The notes below the pieces were generated by a model that was given only the letters and a program-made list of their open reading frames with translations, searched no databases and had not been told where the DNA came from. Shown here one piece after another: positions 18,590-27,390 of a stretch of DNA of 64,000 nt. Numbering within the stretch: the first letter of the stretch is position 1; the number at the start of each line of letters is the position of its first letter. The stretch comes from Leptospira fluminis (GTDB lineage: Bacteria; Spirochaetota; Leptospiria; Leptospirales; Leptospiraceae): the NCBI RefSeq assembly GCF_004771275.1, contig NZ_RQEV01000007.1:124001-188000 (forward strand), read 5' to 3'. The translations under genes were made by a program, and so were the position numbers.

Positions 18590-18607
18590 CGAAGCGAATT
18601 CGCTTCG
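18590..18607. terminator. Perfect 18-bp palindrome at the end of the RRM gene
   Basis: CGAAGCGAATTCGCTTCG lies 4 bp beyond the stop of the RRM gene. It can form a 7-bp stem with an AATT loop. No T-run follows on the minus strand, so it could stabilise the mRNA 3' end or terminate in both directions. Confidence 0.45.
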
Positions 18608-18611
18608 AGGA

Positions 18612-18872
18612 TTAATGTCTTTTGGGTCTATTGTTGAACGTTTGCGGTTTTGCAACGTCTACGTTCAGCGTTCTGCCTTTAAACTCAGTTCCGTTCAGAC
18701 TGTTTTTGGCGTTTTCTGCCTGTTGTTCGTTTGCCATCTCTACAAAGCCGAAACCTTTGCCTTCGATGATTTTAACGAAAGCAACTTCGCCATAATTAGA
18801 GAACAATTCGTTAATTTCCGAATGCCCTACAGAGTAGTTGAGATTTCCAACAAAAAGTTTGCGATTTTGCAT
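18612..18872 (-). CDS. Single-RRM RNA-binding protein
   Basis: This 86-residue protein is one complete RRM: RNP2 KLFVGNLNYSV at the start and RNP1 KGFGFVEM in the middle, with the usual aromatic positions conserved. A short basic tail (FNNRPKRH) follows, without the glycine-rich domain. GAGGA precedes the ATG. Such proteins occur in cyanobacteria and spirochaetes and are often cold- or stress-induced RNA chaperones. The long upstream stretch may be a regulated leader. Confidence 0.92.
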   Translation of the reverse strand: MQNRKLFVGNLNYSVGHSEINELFSNYGEVAFVKIIEGKGFGFVEMANEQQAENAKNSLNGTEFKGRTLNVDVAKPQTFNNRPKRH

Positions 18873-19193
18873 GCTTTCCTCGATAGTTTCATTTTAGGCA
18901 GCCGGGACTTCGCAAATGGTAATTGTCGATTCCTGAAAACAACCTAAAGGTCGAGGAAGCGATTCGAGCGGGTATCCACCGTCTTTTGCTACCGGAACTT
19001 CCTGACTTTCTGGGAAACTTAGGTCCAAAAGAGATGGATCTACTACTATGACATGTGCGGTTATAAAGATCAGCGAACCTGCAATAAAGCCACTATAAAA
19101 TCATATTCGAGAACATGCAAGCATAAGAAATTGTTCGAGCTTATAAGTTTGGAATCGTAATAATCGCCCTTCCTGAATCGGTTCCGAAAGAAA
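18873..19193. other. Spacer upstream of the RRM gene, possible long leader
   Basis: This 321-bp stretch lies between the RRM gene and the end of the FAD oxidoreductase, both on the minus strand. No gene is visible. It could contain the promoter and a structured 5' leader of the RRM gene, as in other cold-responsive RNA-binding protein genes, but I see no specific motif. Confidence 0.4.
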
Positions 19194-20750
19194 TCACCGT
19201 TTGGTTTTGGCGATCGCGCCGGCGCACCGGATTCCGTCCATGGCCGCGGACACGATTCCGCCGGCATAGCCGGCCCCTTCTCCGCACGGATACAATCCTT
19301 TGATCTTCACATGCTCAAGGGTTTCGGGATCTCTCGGAATCTGAACGGGGGAAGAGGTTCTGGTTTCCGGTGCGTGAACCACAGCATCGTTGGTCAGATA
19401 TCCCTTCATAGATTTGTCGAATTCGCGAAATCCGGCGCGAAGAAGTCCGTATATAAATCCCGGCAGAACGGAACCCAATTCCACGGATTTTATTCCAGGT
19501 GCATAAGAAGTCTTGGGAAGGCTTTCCGACATTTTGCCGTCCACAAAATCCACGAGTCTCTGGGCGGGTGCGGTTTGGGTTCTTCCCCCTTCAATCCAGG
19601 CTCGTTTTTCCAGTTCTTTTTGGAATTCCATCCCGGCGAGAGGACCGAATTTGGCATAGGGTTTAAAATCTTGGAGCTGTAGCTCCACCACGACACCGGA
19701 ATTTGCAGTGGGCCTGGCTCTTTTGGAAGAAGACCAGCCGTTCGTAACGATTTCCTCCTGTTTCGTGGCACAAGCCGCTATGACTCCGCCGGGGCACATG
19801 CAAAAAGAATACACTCCTCTGCCCTCTACCTGCTTTACGATGCTATAGGGGGAAGGCGGCAGATACGGACCTCTTTCTCCGCAGCGGTACTGGATGGAAT
19901 CGATTAGGGACTGCCGGTGTTCCACCCTGACTCCTAAGGCAAGAGGTTTTGCCTGGATTTGGATTCCTTTTGCATGCAATAATTCGAATATGTCTCTGGC
20001 GGAATGTCCCGTAGCCAAGATCAACCGTTCCGCATTGAAGCGATCCCCCCGCTTTGTAAGAACTCCTCGGATCGAATTCCCCTCCAGTAGGATGTCCGTG
20101 ACCCGTTGGTCGAAATGAACCTCACCTCCCCTTTCCAGAATCGTTTCGCGGATTTTACGGACGATCTTAGGTAACTTGTTCGTTCCTATATGCGGATGGG
20201 CCTCAACGAGTATTTCCTTGGAAGCACCGAAACCCACTAGCAATTCCAGGATTCTTCTTACATTACCTCTTTTCTTGGATCTCGTGTATAATTTTCCGTC
20301 GGAATAAGTTCCGGCGCCGCCTTCTCCGAAACAATAGTTGGAATCTTCGTCCACCGTATGGTGCGCGTTAATCTGTCGCAAATCCAAAGGTCTACGGGAA
20401 ACGTCCTTTCCCCTTTCCAGAATCACAGGTTTCAGACCGTTTTGTATAAGTTCCAGTGCTGCAAACAATCCGGCAGGGCCTGCTCCGACAACGAGCACTT
20501 CCTCCGAGTCTTTTACGTTCGGATACTCCGGCAACCGCACCGGAATTTCCAGGAACTCCTCCTCGATAAAAGCCAGAACTCTTAAATCGAACAGTACATT
20601 CCTTTGTCTTGCGTCGATCGAACGGTTCAAAATCTCCACATGACGGAGCTCGCGTATCGAAATCCCGGCGGACTTAGAAACGTATTTCTTTAGTTCCTCT
20701 TCTTGCCCTGCGATCTCGGGAGATACCCGAAGATGGAGTTCTTGGATCAT
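19194..20750 (-). CDS. FAD-dependent dehydrogenase (COG2509 type)
   Basis: This 518-residue protein has an N-terminal domain of about 90 residues, then the FAD-binding loop VVGAGPAGLFAALEL, ILERG, a middle substrate domain, LATGHSARDIFELL, and the C-terminal signature YPCGEGAGYAGGIVSAAMDG. The order and length match the uncharacterised COG2509 flavoproteins, predicted NAD(P)/FAD-dependent oxidoreductases. AGGGA precedes the ATG. It is the last gene of a minus-strand string coming from 23206. Confidence 0.88.
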   Translation of the reverse strand: MIQELHLRVSPEIAGQEEELKKYVSKSAGISIRELRHVEILNRSIDARQRNVLFDLRVLAFIEEEFLEIPVRLPEYPNVKDSEEVLVVGAGPAGLFAALELIQNGLKPVILERGKDVSRRPLDLRQINAHHTVDEDSNYCFGEGGAGTYSDGKLYTRSKKRGNVRRILELLVGFGASKEILVEAHPHIGTNKLPKIVRKIRETILERGGEVHFDQRVTDILLEGNSIRGVLTKRGDRFNAERLILATGHSARDIFELLHAKGIQIQAKPLALGVRVEHRQSLIDSIQYRCGERGPYLPPSPYSIVKQVEGRGVYSFCMCPGGVIAACATKQEEIVTNGWSSSKRARPTANSGVVVELQLQDFKPYAKFGPLAGMEFQKELEKRAWIEGGRTQTAPAQRLVDFVDGKMSESLPKTSYAPGIKSVELGSVLPGFIYGLLRAGFREFDKSMKGYLTNDAVVHAPETRTSSPVQIPRDPETLEHVKIKGLYPCGEGAGYAGGIVSAAMDGIRCAGAIAKTKR

Positions 20751-20768
20751 TTTATTTCCCTGCTCGGA

Positions 20769-21605
20769 TCAGTTCAGCAGGAATTTGCCGGAATAGGATT
20801 TGAATTTTTCCCGCAAAAATTCGATCCCTTCCTTTTTTTGCATCGTGAGTAGCGCTTCCATATCCTCGTTCCACGGAAATTTGCTCTTCCGATCCGGTTT
20901 ATTTCTATAGCCGACGTCGTAGGCGTCCTCGACGGAAAGAGCCTTTGCGGTATTGATCTCGCGGGGAACGATAAATAGATTATTATAATGTAATTCCACT
21001 ATGTCGTACGAGAATTTTTTGCAAAGGATCTCCGCTTGGGAAATGCTTTGGCCGTAAAAGTGATCCTCTTTCCAATAATGGTCCGCGTCGTAAAGAACGG
21101 AAAACGAGATGGGAGGCGGAATTTTCTCGTTGATTTCCAGACAGACCAAAGAAGGCCTATATTTGGAAAGAAGTTTTTCCAGGACGAAGAAATCGTAGCT
21201 GTCTATATCGAAATTCAGAAAGGCGAACTTTTCCGGGCAAAATCCTGCTTCTAATACCGCGATCACGTTGTCCGGGGTAACCTTCGTTTTGATCAAATAG
21301 CAATCGGGAAAAGAGGCGTACAAACCGGCAAGCTTGGAAAATTTGATCGCGTCGTACTCCACCGCGATCCCGTTCCAGCCCTGACGAAACAGAAACAGTG
21401 TATTGGACATGGTAATACCGTCCGAAGCCGCGATATCCACGCAGAAACGCTCTTTGATGCCGAGCGCTTCCAGATACTTACGGATAATGCTTTCTTCGTC
21501 CAGATTCGAAAACGTCGAACCGGATCGGTTCCGAATCGAGCGAAGGAGAAAAGCGGCCGAGTTGACTAGAATCGGCGGCAGGAATTGTCTTAAAAGATTT
21601 TTCAT
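20769..21605 (-). CDS. FkbM-like methyltransferase-fold protein
   Basis: This 278-residue protein has a methyltransferase-like motif I (FCVDIAASDGI), an acidic motif II (GIAVEYD) and an FLNFDIDSYDFFVLEKLL segment of the FkbM type. No membrane segment is seen. The substrate is unknown; FkbM-like proteins methylate sugars or lipids. It lies between the MFS and FAD genes with short gaps. Confidence 0.6.
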   Translation of the reverse strand: MKNLLRQFLPPILVNSAAFLLRSIRNRSGSTFSNLDEESIIRKYLEALGIKERFCVDIAASDGITMSNTLFLFRQGWNGIAVEYDAIKFSKLAGLYASFPDCYLIKTKVTPDNVIAVLEAGFCPEKFAFLNFDIDSYDFFVLEKLLSKYRPSLVCLEINEKIPPPISFSVLYDADHYWKEDHFYGQSISQAEILCKKFSYDIVELHYNNLFIVPREINTAKALSVEDAYDVGYRNKPDRKSKFPWNEDMEALLTMQKKEGIEFLREKFKSYSGKFLLN

Positions 21606-21640
21606 GAGTCGGATTGACTCTTCCTACCATGCAGTTCGAT

Positions 21641-23206
21641 TCATTCAACCATTTCCGCAGTTTCTTCCCTCGGAACACCCGAAATGTCTTCCGCTTTTTT
21701 AGGATTTTTGAGGATGAATAAGGCTCCGACCGCAAGTACGGTCGAGATCCCGGCGCAGATCAGTATTACAAGCCGCATAGAATCCAGAAACGCCAGACGA
21801 GCCGCTTCCGTTAACGCGTTGCCGAGTTGTTCCGGTAAATCCTTGGCGATCGCTACCGCCGCTCCGAGAGTGCTCTTAGCGGCTTCGAGGGAATGGGGGT
21901 CCGTACCGTCCAAGGAAATTTCCTTCATTCGATTTTTATAAACTGCGGTCCCGATGCTGCCTAAGACTGCGATTCCCATAACTCCGCCGAACTCCGCTCC
22001 GGTCTCCGAAATAGACGCCGCCGCCCCCGCCCTTTCCGGAGGAGCGGCGCCTACGATGATATCCGTTCCTAAGATGACCACGCAGCAGATCCCGATCGAC
22101 AAGCATAAGGCGCCGAGAAAAATATATACGAGTCCGGAACCACCCTCGATCTGGAAGTAGAGAAAAAATCCCAAGATACAGAGTACGCAGCCGCCGATCA
22201 CAACGTAGAGACGTCTGATGCGTCTGACCAAAATCGGAACCGTCAAGGATCCCACCACATTTCCCACCGCTCCCGGAAGAGTCCAAAGCCCCGCCTCCAA
22301 AGGAGACAATCCCAAAATCAATTGAAGATACTGTGTGACGAACAAAAAACTGCCCAATGCCACGAAGATGACCATGGTGTTTGCGACCAGGGCTCCCGAA
22401 AAAGCGGGGATTTTGAATAGCTCCAGATCCAAAAGAGGATCGGAAAGAGTCTTTTGCCTTCTTACGAATAGGAATCCCACGAAGATACCTGCGAAAATGA
22501 ACGCGAGAGGAACCTTACCGAGGCCCTCTTCGGAAATTTTTTTCAGTCCGTAGATTACGGAGAGAACACCCAAAAGGGAAAGAAGTGCGCTTGTAAAATC
22601 CAATCTTCCCGCATTCGGATCCTTGAATTCAGGTAATAATTTCGGTCCTACCAACAGAAGTAAGACCATCACCGGAACGCTCAAAAGAAAGACGGAACCC
22701 CACCAAAAATGTTCCAGCAACATGCCCCCTACGAGCGGACCTATGGCTCCTCCGATCGAAAAACTGGTTCCCCAGATGCCGATGGCGAAGGTACGTTCAT
22801 TCGCATCCAAAAACATGTTCCGTATCAGGGAAAGTGTGGAAGGCGCCAGGGTCGCTGCGGTGATCCCAAGCAGGGCACGGGTCGCAATGAGCATCTCCGC
22901 ACTCTTGGAAAAGGCCGCGAATACGGATGCGACTCCGAACGCAGCGGCGCCCATGAGCAATAACTTTCGTCTACCGATACGATCCCCTAGGGTTCCCATG
23001 GTAATTAAAAATCCGGCCACCAAGAATCCGTAGATATCCACGATCCATAGCATCTGAGAGCTGGAAGGTTTCAGTTCCGCCGCAAGTTGGGGAATCGCCA
23101 AATAAAGCACCGTCAGATCCATGGCGTATAATAAACACGGTAAAGCGATTACCGCCAGGCCGATCCATTCCTTGCTACCGGCGCGCGGACTAACGTTCGA
23201 ATTCAT
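21641..23206 (-). CDS. MFS drug exporter, DHA2 (14-helix) type
   Basis: This 521-residue protein has about fourteen hydrophobic segments. The MFS motif A appears as GTLGDRIGRRKLLLMG between helices 2 and 3, and the antiporter motif C as GGAIGPLVGGMLLE in helix 5. This is the EmrB/QacA (DHA2) pattern of proton-driven drug export. AAAGGA precedes the ATG. It starts 1 bp after the DHFR-like gene, so the two are coupled in one operon. Confidence 0.9.
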   Translation of the reverse strand: MNSNVSPRAGSKEWIGLAVIALPCLLYAMDLTVLYLAIPQLAAELKPSSSQMLWIVDIYGFLVAGFLITMGTLGDRIGRRKLLLMGAAAFGVASVFAAFSKSAEMLIATRALLGITAATLAPSTLSLIRNMFLDANERTFAIGIWGTSFSIGGAIGPLVGGMLLEHFWWGSVFLLSVPVMVLLLLVGPKLLPEFKDPNAGRLDFTSALLSLLGVLSVIYGLKKISEEGLGKVPLAFIFAGIFVGFLFVRRQKTLSDPLLDLELFKIPAFSGALVANTMVIFVALGSFLFVTQYLQLILGLSPLEAGLWTLPGAVGNVVGSLTVPILVRRIRRLYVVIGGCVLCILGFFLYFQIEGGSGLVYIFLGALCLSIGICCVVILGTDIIVGAAPPERAGAAASISETGAEFGGVMGIAVLGSIGTAVYKNRMKEISLDGTDPHSLEAAKSTLGAAVAIAKDLPEQLGNALTEAARLAFLDSMRLVILICAGISTVLAVGALFILKNPKKAEDISGVPREETAEMVE

Positions 23207-23207
23207 T

Positions 23208-23771
23208 TTAAATGTCCTTTCTCGGTCTGTAAAAAAGGGAAACGAGTCCCGAATCGAAACGTTTCCAATCGAAAAGTTCGAGTTCTAGTCTAGTGGAAAG
23301 TCCCTCGAAAAGCGGCTTCCCTCTTCCTAAAAACAGCGGATTGATCATAATCCTGTATTCGTCGATCAATCCGTGTTCCGCCAAGTAGGCGCCTAGATTG
23401 GAACTGCCGAAAATCGCGATATCCTTTCCGGACGTTTTCTTCAGAACCGAAAATTCCCCTTCCACGTTTTCGCGAATCAATCTGGTATTTTTCCAATCCG
23501 CTTTTTTCAGCGTTCTCGAGCAGACGATTTTATCCAAACCGTTCATTCTTTCCGCAACGGCAGGATCCCGTTCCGACGCCACGGCGGTGGGCCAATACCC
23601 CGCCATAAGCTCGTAGGTAAGACGACCGAACACCAGAGTGTCCACTCGATCCAGAAAATCGATCGCGTATTCGTTAAACGAATCGTCCACACGGTGCCAG
23701 TCGATTTCCCCGTTCGATCCGGCATAATAACCGTCCAAAGTGGTTAGCATTTGAAAAACGATTTTTCTCAT
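23208..23771 (-). CDS. DHFR/RibD C-terminal-like reductase
   Basis: This 188-residue protein begins MRKIVFQMLTTLDGYYAGSNG and contains FGRLTYELMAGYWP and DIAIFGSSNLGAYL, the standard pattern of the RibD-C/DHFR-like family (YwjB/YyaP relatives). These bind NADPH but usually have no known substrate. The ATG at 23771 fits the family; a longer frame from 23837 overlaps the previous stop (ATGA) and adds 22 atypical residues. It is in an operon with SRPBCC and MFS genes. Confidence 0.85.
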   Translation of the reverse strand: MRKIVFQMLTTLDGYYAGSNGEIDWHRVDDSFNEYAIDFLDRVDTLVFGRLTYELMAGYWPTAVASERDPAVAERMNGLDKIVCSRTLKKADWKNTRLIRENVEGEFSVLKKTSGKDIAIFGSSNLGAYLAEHGLIDEYRIMINPLFLGRGKPLFEGLSTRLELELFDWKRFDSGLVSLFYRPRKDI

Positions 23772-23833
23772 CTTAGTACGTCTCTCCTGTCTTTGATTTT
23801 GGCGACCGAACGGGTGCATCGGAACATATAGTA

Positions 23834-24373
23834 TCATTTTTCCAGAATACGTTTGAGATTTGCCAATCCGGTTTCGAATTCCGAACCGACCAGCTTGTCT
23901 ACATCGCAGAACACCGACATTACTTTCGAGAAATAGTGATTGGCACCGTACATGGCCCAGGTGAGTCGTGCAGTCTTTCCGTCGGAGGCGATGGTGTATT
24001 CCACGATGTCATGCGCTTCGAACGGTTTTAGGAAGTCCAGTTTGAGCACGATCTTGGAAAAAGGGACCGTTTCCGTGATTTCCATCCTTCCTACTCCGGC
24101 TTCCTTGCCTTCCCACTCGTAGATCGCTCCTTTTCCTGTTTCGGATCCGCTGAATTTCCTTTGCATTCCAGGATCCTTTTCAAACGGAGACCATGTGGAC
24201 CCTTGGCGCAGATCCGTCAGTACGGAATATACTTTTTCCGCGGAGGTTTGGATCTCGATCGACCTTTCGATACGGAAATGGTCCGGCTTAGTAGCCGCAA
24301 ATCCGATCACTCCCAATAAGAGGACCAGGACTAAGAGTCCGATTCCCTTTAAAATCGATTTTAACCGAAACAT
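23834..24373 (-). CDS. Membrane-anchored SRPBCC protein
   Basis: This 179-residue protein has one N-terminal membrane segment (GIGLLVLVLLLGVIGFAAT) followed by an SRPBCC (polyketide cyclase 2/START-like) domain: IEIQTSAEKVYSVLTDLRQG and WSPFEKDPGM. The fold binds hydrophobic ligands in a deep pocket; the ligand is unknown. It follows an AHSA1 gene and precedes the DHFR-like gene. Confidence 0.82.
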   Translation of the reverse strand: MFRLKSILKGIGLLVLVLLLGVIGFAATKPDHFRIERSIEIQTSAEKVYSVLTDLRQGSTWSPFEKDPGMQRKFSGSETGKGAIYEWEGKEAGVGRMEITETVPFSKIVLKLDFLKPFEAHDIVEYTIASDGKTARLTWAMYGANHYFSKVMSVFCDVDKLVGSEFETGLANLKRILEK

Positions 24374-24465
24374 TGTTTTTCCCTACGAATCCGAGGATTC
24401 GATTTATAAAAATATTCAGGACGGCCGACGGAAAGAATCCTCGCCGGTCGTATTCGACGCGTTTC

Positions 24466-24939
24466 TTACATCTTAGGCAGATAATCCGCAAGTTTCGTAA
24501 GCGTTTGGTTCAGACCTTCCGTCGCTCCGTACTTCTCGACCACTTCGTTGCGCGCTTCCGCTGTTTTGAAGACAGACCTCATGAAAAGTTCCGTCTTTCC
24601 GTTCTTTTCCGTAAAGAGTACGGTCACCCGGAACTCTCCCGGATAATCCGCTTCGCCGGTGCCGTGGGTATAGACGAGACGACTCGGTTTAACTACTTCG
24701 GAATAAACGATCTGATTCGGATAATCCGTTCCGTCGGGGCCGTGCATGATGAATTTCCAGATTCCTCCCGGTTTCACTTCCATGCTATCTATCGTATTTG
24801 TAAAACCGTTCGGCCCCCACCAATGTACGATGTGTTTCGGATTCGTCCAGGCTTCCCAAACCAATTCCCGGGGCGCATCGAAGATTCTCGTAGTGGAGAT
24901 TTCGCGGTCAGCGGTGTTCGACTCTAATTCTTTTTCCAT
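24466..24939 (-). CDS. AHSA1-family SRPBCC protein
   Basis: This 157-residue protein shows the AHSA1 signature: TTRIFDAPRELVWEAWTNP, HWWGPNGFTNT, GGIWKFIMHGPDGTDYPN and ELFMRSVF. Bacterial members are commonly encoded with ArsR repressors and DoxX proteins, as here. Its role is unknown; ligand sequestration is suggested for relatives. It is closely related to the protein at 34470. Confidence 0.9.
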   Translation of the reverse strand: MEKELESNTADREISTTRIFDAPRELVWEAWTNPKHIVHWWGPNGFTNTIDSMEVKPGGIWKFIMHGPDGTDYPNQIVYSEVVKPSRLVYTHGTGEADYPGEFRVTVLFTEKNGKTELFMRSVFKTAEARNEVVEKYGATEGLNQTLTKLADYLPKM

Positions 24940-24966
24940 ATCCGATTTCTCCTTTTCAAAGCGGTC

Positions 24967-25395
24967 TTATATCGAAGTGCCTGCAAGTCTTTTGCTTTCG
25001 GGACGAAGCGCCCAGGAAACGGCGACCAAGAGCAGAACCACGAGAGGAGTTATGATATGCCAGGCGGCATTTCCCGCAAACGCGTTCGCGGCGCTAGCGG
25101 CCGTGAGGTTGAACAACATTCCCGCGTAGGCCCATTCTTTCAAAAGAGCCAACCTAGGAAGCAATATTACGATTCCGCCAAGCAACTTCCACGGACCTAG
25201 GATCATCGGAAAATAAGGAGGAAATCCTAATTGTTGCATTCCCGCAGCGACCTCAGGACTTCCGCTTATATAAATGATCCCTCCCGAGCAAAAACTCGCG
25301 GCGGTAAGAACGGTGGTAACCCAATACGCGATACTCCGAATCATGATTTTGGTTTTTGCCGGATTATGACCGGCTTCTTGTGTCGTCGTGCCCAT
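24967..25395 (-). CDS. DoxX-family membrane protein
   Basis: This 142-residue protein has four hydrophobic segments and the DoxX-like pattern YWVTTVLTAASFCSGGIIYI and PPYFPMILGPWKLLGGIVIL. The start overlaps the ArsR gene by 32 bp, which suggests coupled expression; a second ATG at 25344 is possible. ArsR, DoxX and AHSA1 genes recur together in many bacteria. Confidence 0.85.
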   Translation of the reverse strand: MGTTTQEAGHNPAKTKIMIRSIAYWVTTVLTAASFCSGGIIYISGSPEVAAGMQQLGFPPYFPMILGPWKLLGGIVILLPRLALLKEWAYAGMLFNLTAASAANAFAGNAAWHIITPLVVLLLVAVSWALRPESKRLAGTSI

Positions 25396-25732
25396 TCTGT
25401 TGTAACTCCTTTAAATATTCTTCCAAACGATCGAATCGCTCTTCCCAAATCTTGCGGTAGCGATCGATCCAATCGGATACTTCTTTTAAGGGGGCTACTT
25501 CCAATTTTGCCGGACGCCACTGCGCTTCCCGACCTCTCGAAATCAGTCCCGCTTTTTCCAATACTTTTAGATGCTTGGTGATCGCCGGCAGACTCATATC
25601 GAAAGGTTCCGCGAGTTCCTTCACGGAAGCCTCCCCCCCTTGCAAGGTGGACAAAATTTGCCTGCGAGTCGGGTCCGCAAGTGCGGCAAAGGTAATGCTC
25701 AACCGATCTTCCTGTACCGCAGATGAAACCAT
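25364..25732 (-). CDS. ArsR-family repressor
   Basis: This 122-residue winged-helix protein shows ITFAALADPTRRQILSTL, the recognition-helix area FDMSLPAITKHLKVLEKAGLI, and the AQWRPAKLE wing. No metal-binding cysteine motif is present, so it belongs to the non-metal ArsR group linked to AHSA1 proteins. I chose the ATG at 25732; the longer frame would translate the operator. It heads the operon DoxX, AHSA1, SRPBCC, DHFR-like, MFS. Confidence 0.9.
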   Translation of the reverse strand: MVSSAVQEDRLSITFAALADPTRRQILSTLQGGEASVKELAEPFDMSLPAITKHLKVLEKAGLISRGREAQWRPAKLEVAPLKEVSDWIDRYRKIWEERFDRLEEYLKELQQNGHDDTRSRS

Positions 25733-25733
25733 A

Positions 25734-25747
25734 TAGTTAATTAACCA
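25734..25747. promoter_or_regulatory. Near-palindrome at the ArsR start
   Basis: TAGTTAATTAACCA is a 14-bp inverted repeat with one mismatch ending just before the ArsR start codon. TTGACA and TATTAT lie upstream on the minus strand (around 25770-25790). It is probably the operator of this repressor. Confidence 0.45.
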
Positions 25748-25921
25748 ACTGGTAAAATAATAAGTACTCAGACTTTTTGTCAATGGAAAAAAGAAAAGGG
25801 TTCGGCTTTTTCTGAGAATTCCGGAATTCGGAAGAAAATCTCGGAAACCCTGGACAAATTGGCAGAATCAGAGGTGACCCCACCGGGACTTTACCCGGAG
25901 AGGCCATTCCAGGTAGGAAAT

Positions 25922-26368
25922 CTAGGGCAGGATTCTTTTCAAAAGTACGGAATCCAAAGCCCAGGCTCCTCCTCCGGCGAGAAATAGAAGAGCCGAAATT
26001 CCAATAGCAAGCAGATGGTATTCGAATCCTTCTCCCGTCTGGGAACCGAACCAATTCATAAAAAATCCGTTCTGCCTTTGGTAGATCGCGGCGCCGATCA
26101 TGACAAGGCCGATCCCCAGGGCAGAAACTCGAGTTCCGAAACCGAGGAGAAGTCCTAAGGCGCCGAAAGATTCGGCAAGAATCACCAGCACGGAAACCGG
26201 GCTCGGAATTCCTTGGGAAGAAAAGAAGTTCACCGTAGCGGAAAAGCCGTGGCCTCCGAACCACCCGAACAACTTCTGCAGACCGTGGGGAAGCATCACC
26301 GCTCCAAGCGTAATCCTCGCAATCGTATAAGCGAAGTTCGCCTCCGTAAAAAGCAATTTTTCGATCAT
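25922..26368 (-). CDS. DoxX-family membrane protein (YphA-like)
   Basis: This 148-residue DoxX protein has the pattern RITLGAVMLPHGLQKLFGWFGGHGFS, four hydrophobic segments and ILAESFGALGLLLGF. AGGAGAATGG precedes the ATG at 26368, which fixes the start; the longer frame from 26569 is not supported. It lies directly downstream of an AraC regulator that probably controls it. Confidence 0.9.
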   Translation of the reverse strand: MIEKLLFTEANFAYTIARITLGAVMLPHGLQKLFGWFGGHGFSATVNFFSSQGIPSPVSVLVILAESFGALGLLLGFGTRVSALGIGLVMIGAAIYQRQNGFFMNWFGSQTGEGFEYHLLAIGISALLFLAGGGAWALDSVLLKRILP

Positions 26369-26460
26369 TCCATTCTCCTGTAAAAGGCGATTTCCCTCGC
26401 CTTTACGAAAACGAGTGTAACACGCAAGCGGGGTTTTCGTAAATGGACGGATCGATTCTT

Positions 26461-27324
26461 CTATTGCACTTTTCGTACTCGGTTCCGAATTTCCACGGGA
26501 GTCAATCCGGATCGGATCTTTACGTAGCGACTGAAATATGCGGAATCGGAAAAATCCAAGTCCCTGCATATCTCGGAAAGACTCAAGTCGCTGTGAAGCA
26601 GGAGTCTCTTGATCTCCAGCATGATTCTGTCATGAACCAGGGATTTTGCGGATTGTCCTAGGACGGACTTGCATTGTTTATTGAGAAGCGCGGGAGAAAG
26701 TCCGAGGGCCCTCGCGTAAAATGCGGTGTTTCTTTTTTGTAGAAAGTATTCATCCAGCATCCGCTGAAACTCCGCGACTTTGGAGTCTTGAGAGGATAGA
26801 TTCGATACGTCGGCGTACTCCTTTTCCAATTGCAAGAAGATCAATTGGGAGATCGCGTTTAGGACTCTGGGATCCTCCTCGGTTTTTCTAGAGGAGACCA
26901 ATCTTTCGAAATCCGACTTTATGGATTCGATATTCTTAGGTACGATTCCCGAAACCGTGGATCCGTATCGAAAGAAAGGAAAGTCTCGAAGAGCGGATCG
27001 AAAGCCGCTCTGTGCGTAAAAATCCGAGGAGACTTTTAGGGCATACCCTTCGATCCGGCCGATGAAATTCCAGGAATGCACTTGCCCCGGCTTTAAAAAG
27101 AATACCGAATGTTTACGGATTTTGAACTCCGTAAAGTCTATGGTGTGGGTTCCCTCTCCTTTCAGAAAAAAGAAAACCGCAAAATAATTGTGTCTATGAG
27201 AGCTGGAATATTCCCGGAACGTAGGAGGGAGCTCCTCCAATTTGCCTGCGTAAAATACGGACTCGGGAACCCTTTCTATCTCCGATAGTGAAAAAGAAGG
27301 AATGGAAATTTCCCGCTCGACCAT
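26461..27324 (-). CDS. AraC-family regulator with cupin sensor domain
   Basis: This 287-residue protein has an N-terminal cupin-like AraC binding domain (HRHNYFAVFFFLKGEGTHTI and FFLKPGQVHSW) and a C-terminal pair of HTH motifs (residues about 190-285), ending CRDLDFSDSAYFSRYVKIRSG-type signature. It probably activates the DoxX gene 92 bp downstream in response to a small molecule. Confidence 0.9.
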   Translation of the reverse strand: MVEREISIPSFSLSEIERVPESVFYAGKLEELPPTFREYSSSHRHNYFAVFFFLKGEGTHTIDFTEFKIRKHSVFFLKPGQVHSWNFIGRIEGYALKVSSDFYAQSGFRSALRDFPFFRYGSTVSGIVPKNIESIKSDFERLVSSRKTEEDPRVLNAISQLIFLQLEKEYADVSNLSSQDSKVAEFQRMLDEYFLQKRNTAFYARALGLSPALLNKQCKSVLGQSAKSLVHDRIMLEIKRLLLHSDLSLSEICRDLDFSDSAYFSRYVKIRSGLTPVEIRNRVRKVQ

Positions 27325-27390
27325 ACGTGTTTTTTAGAATTCCGACGCGGAAACGTAAATCAAAAATCGGATCCGACGTCGGAGAGACAC

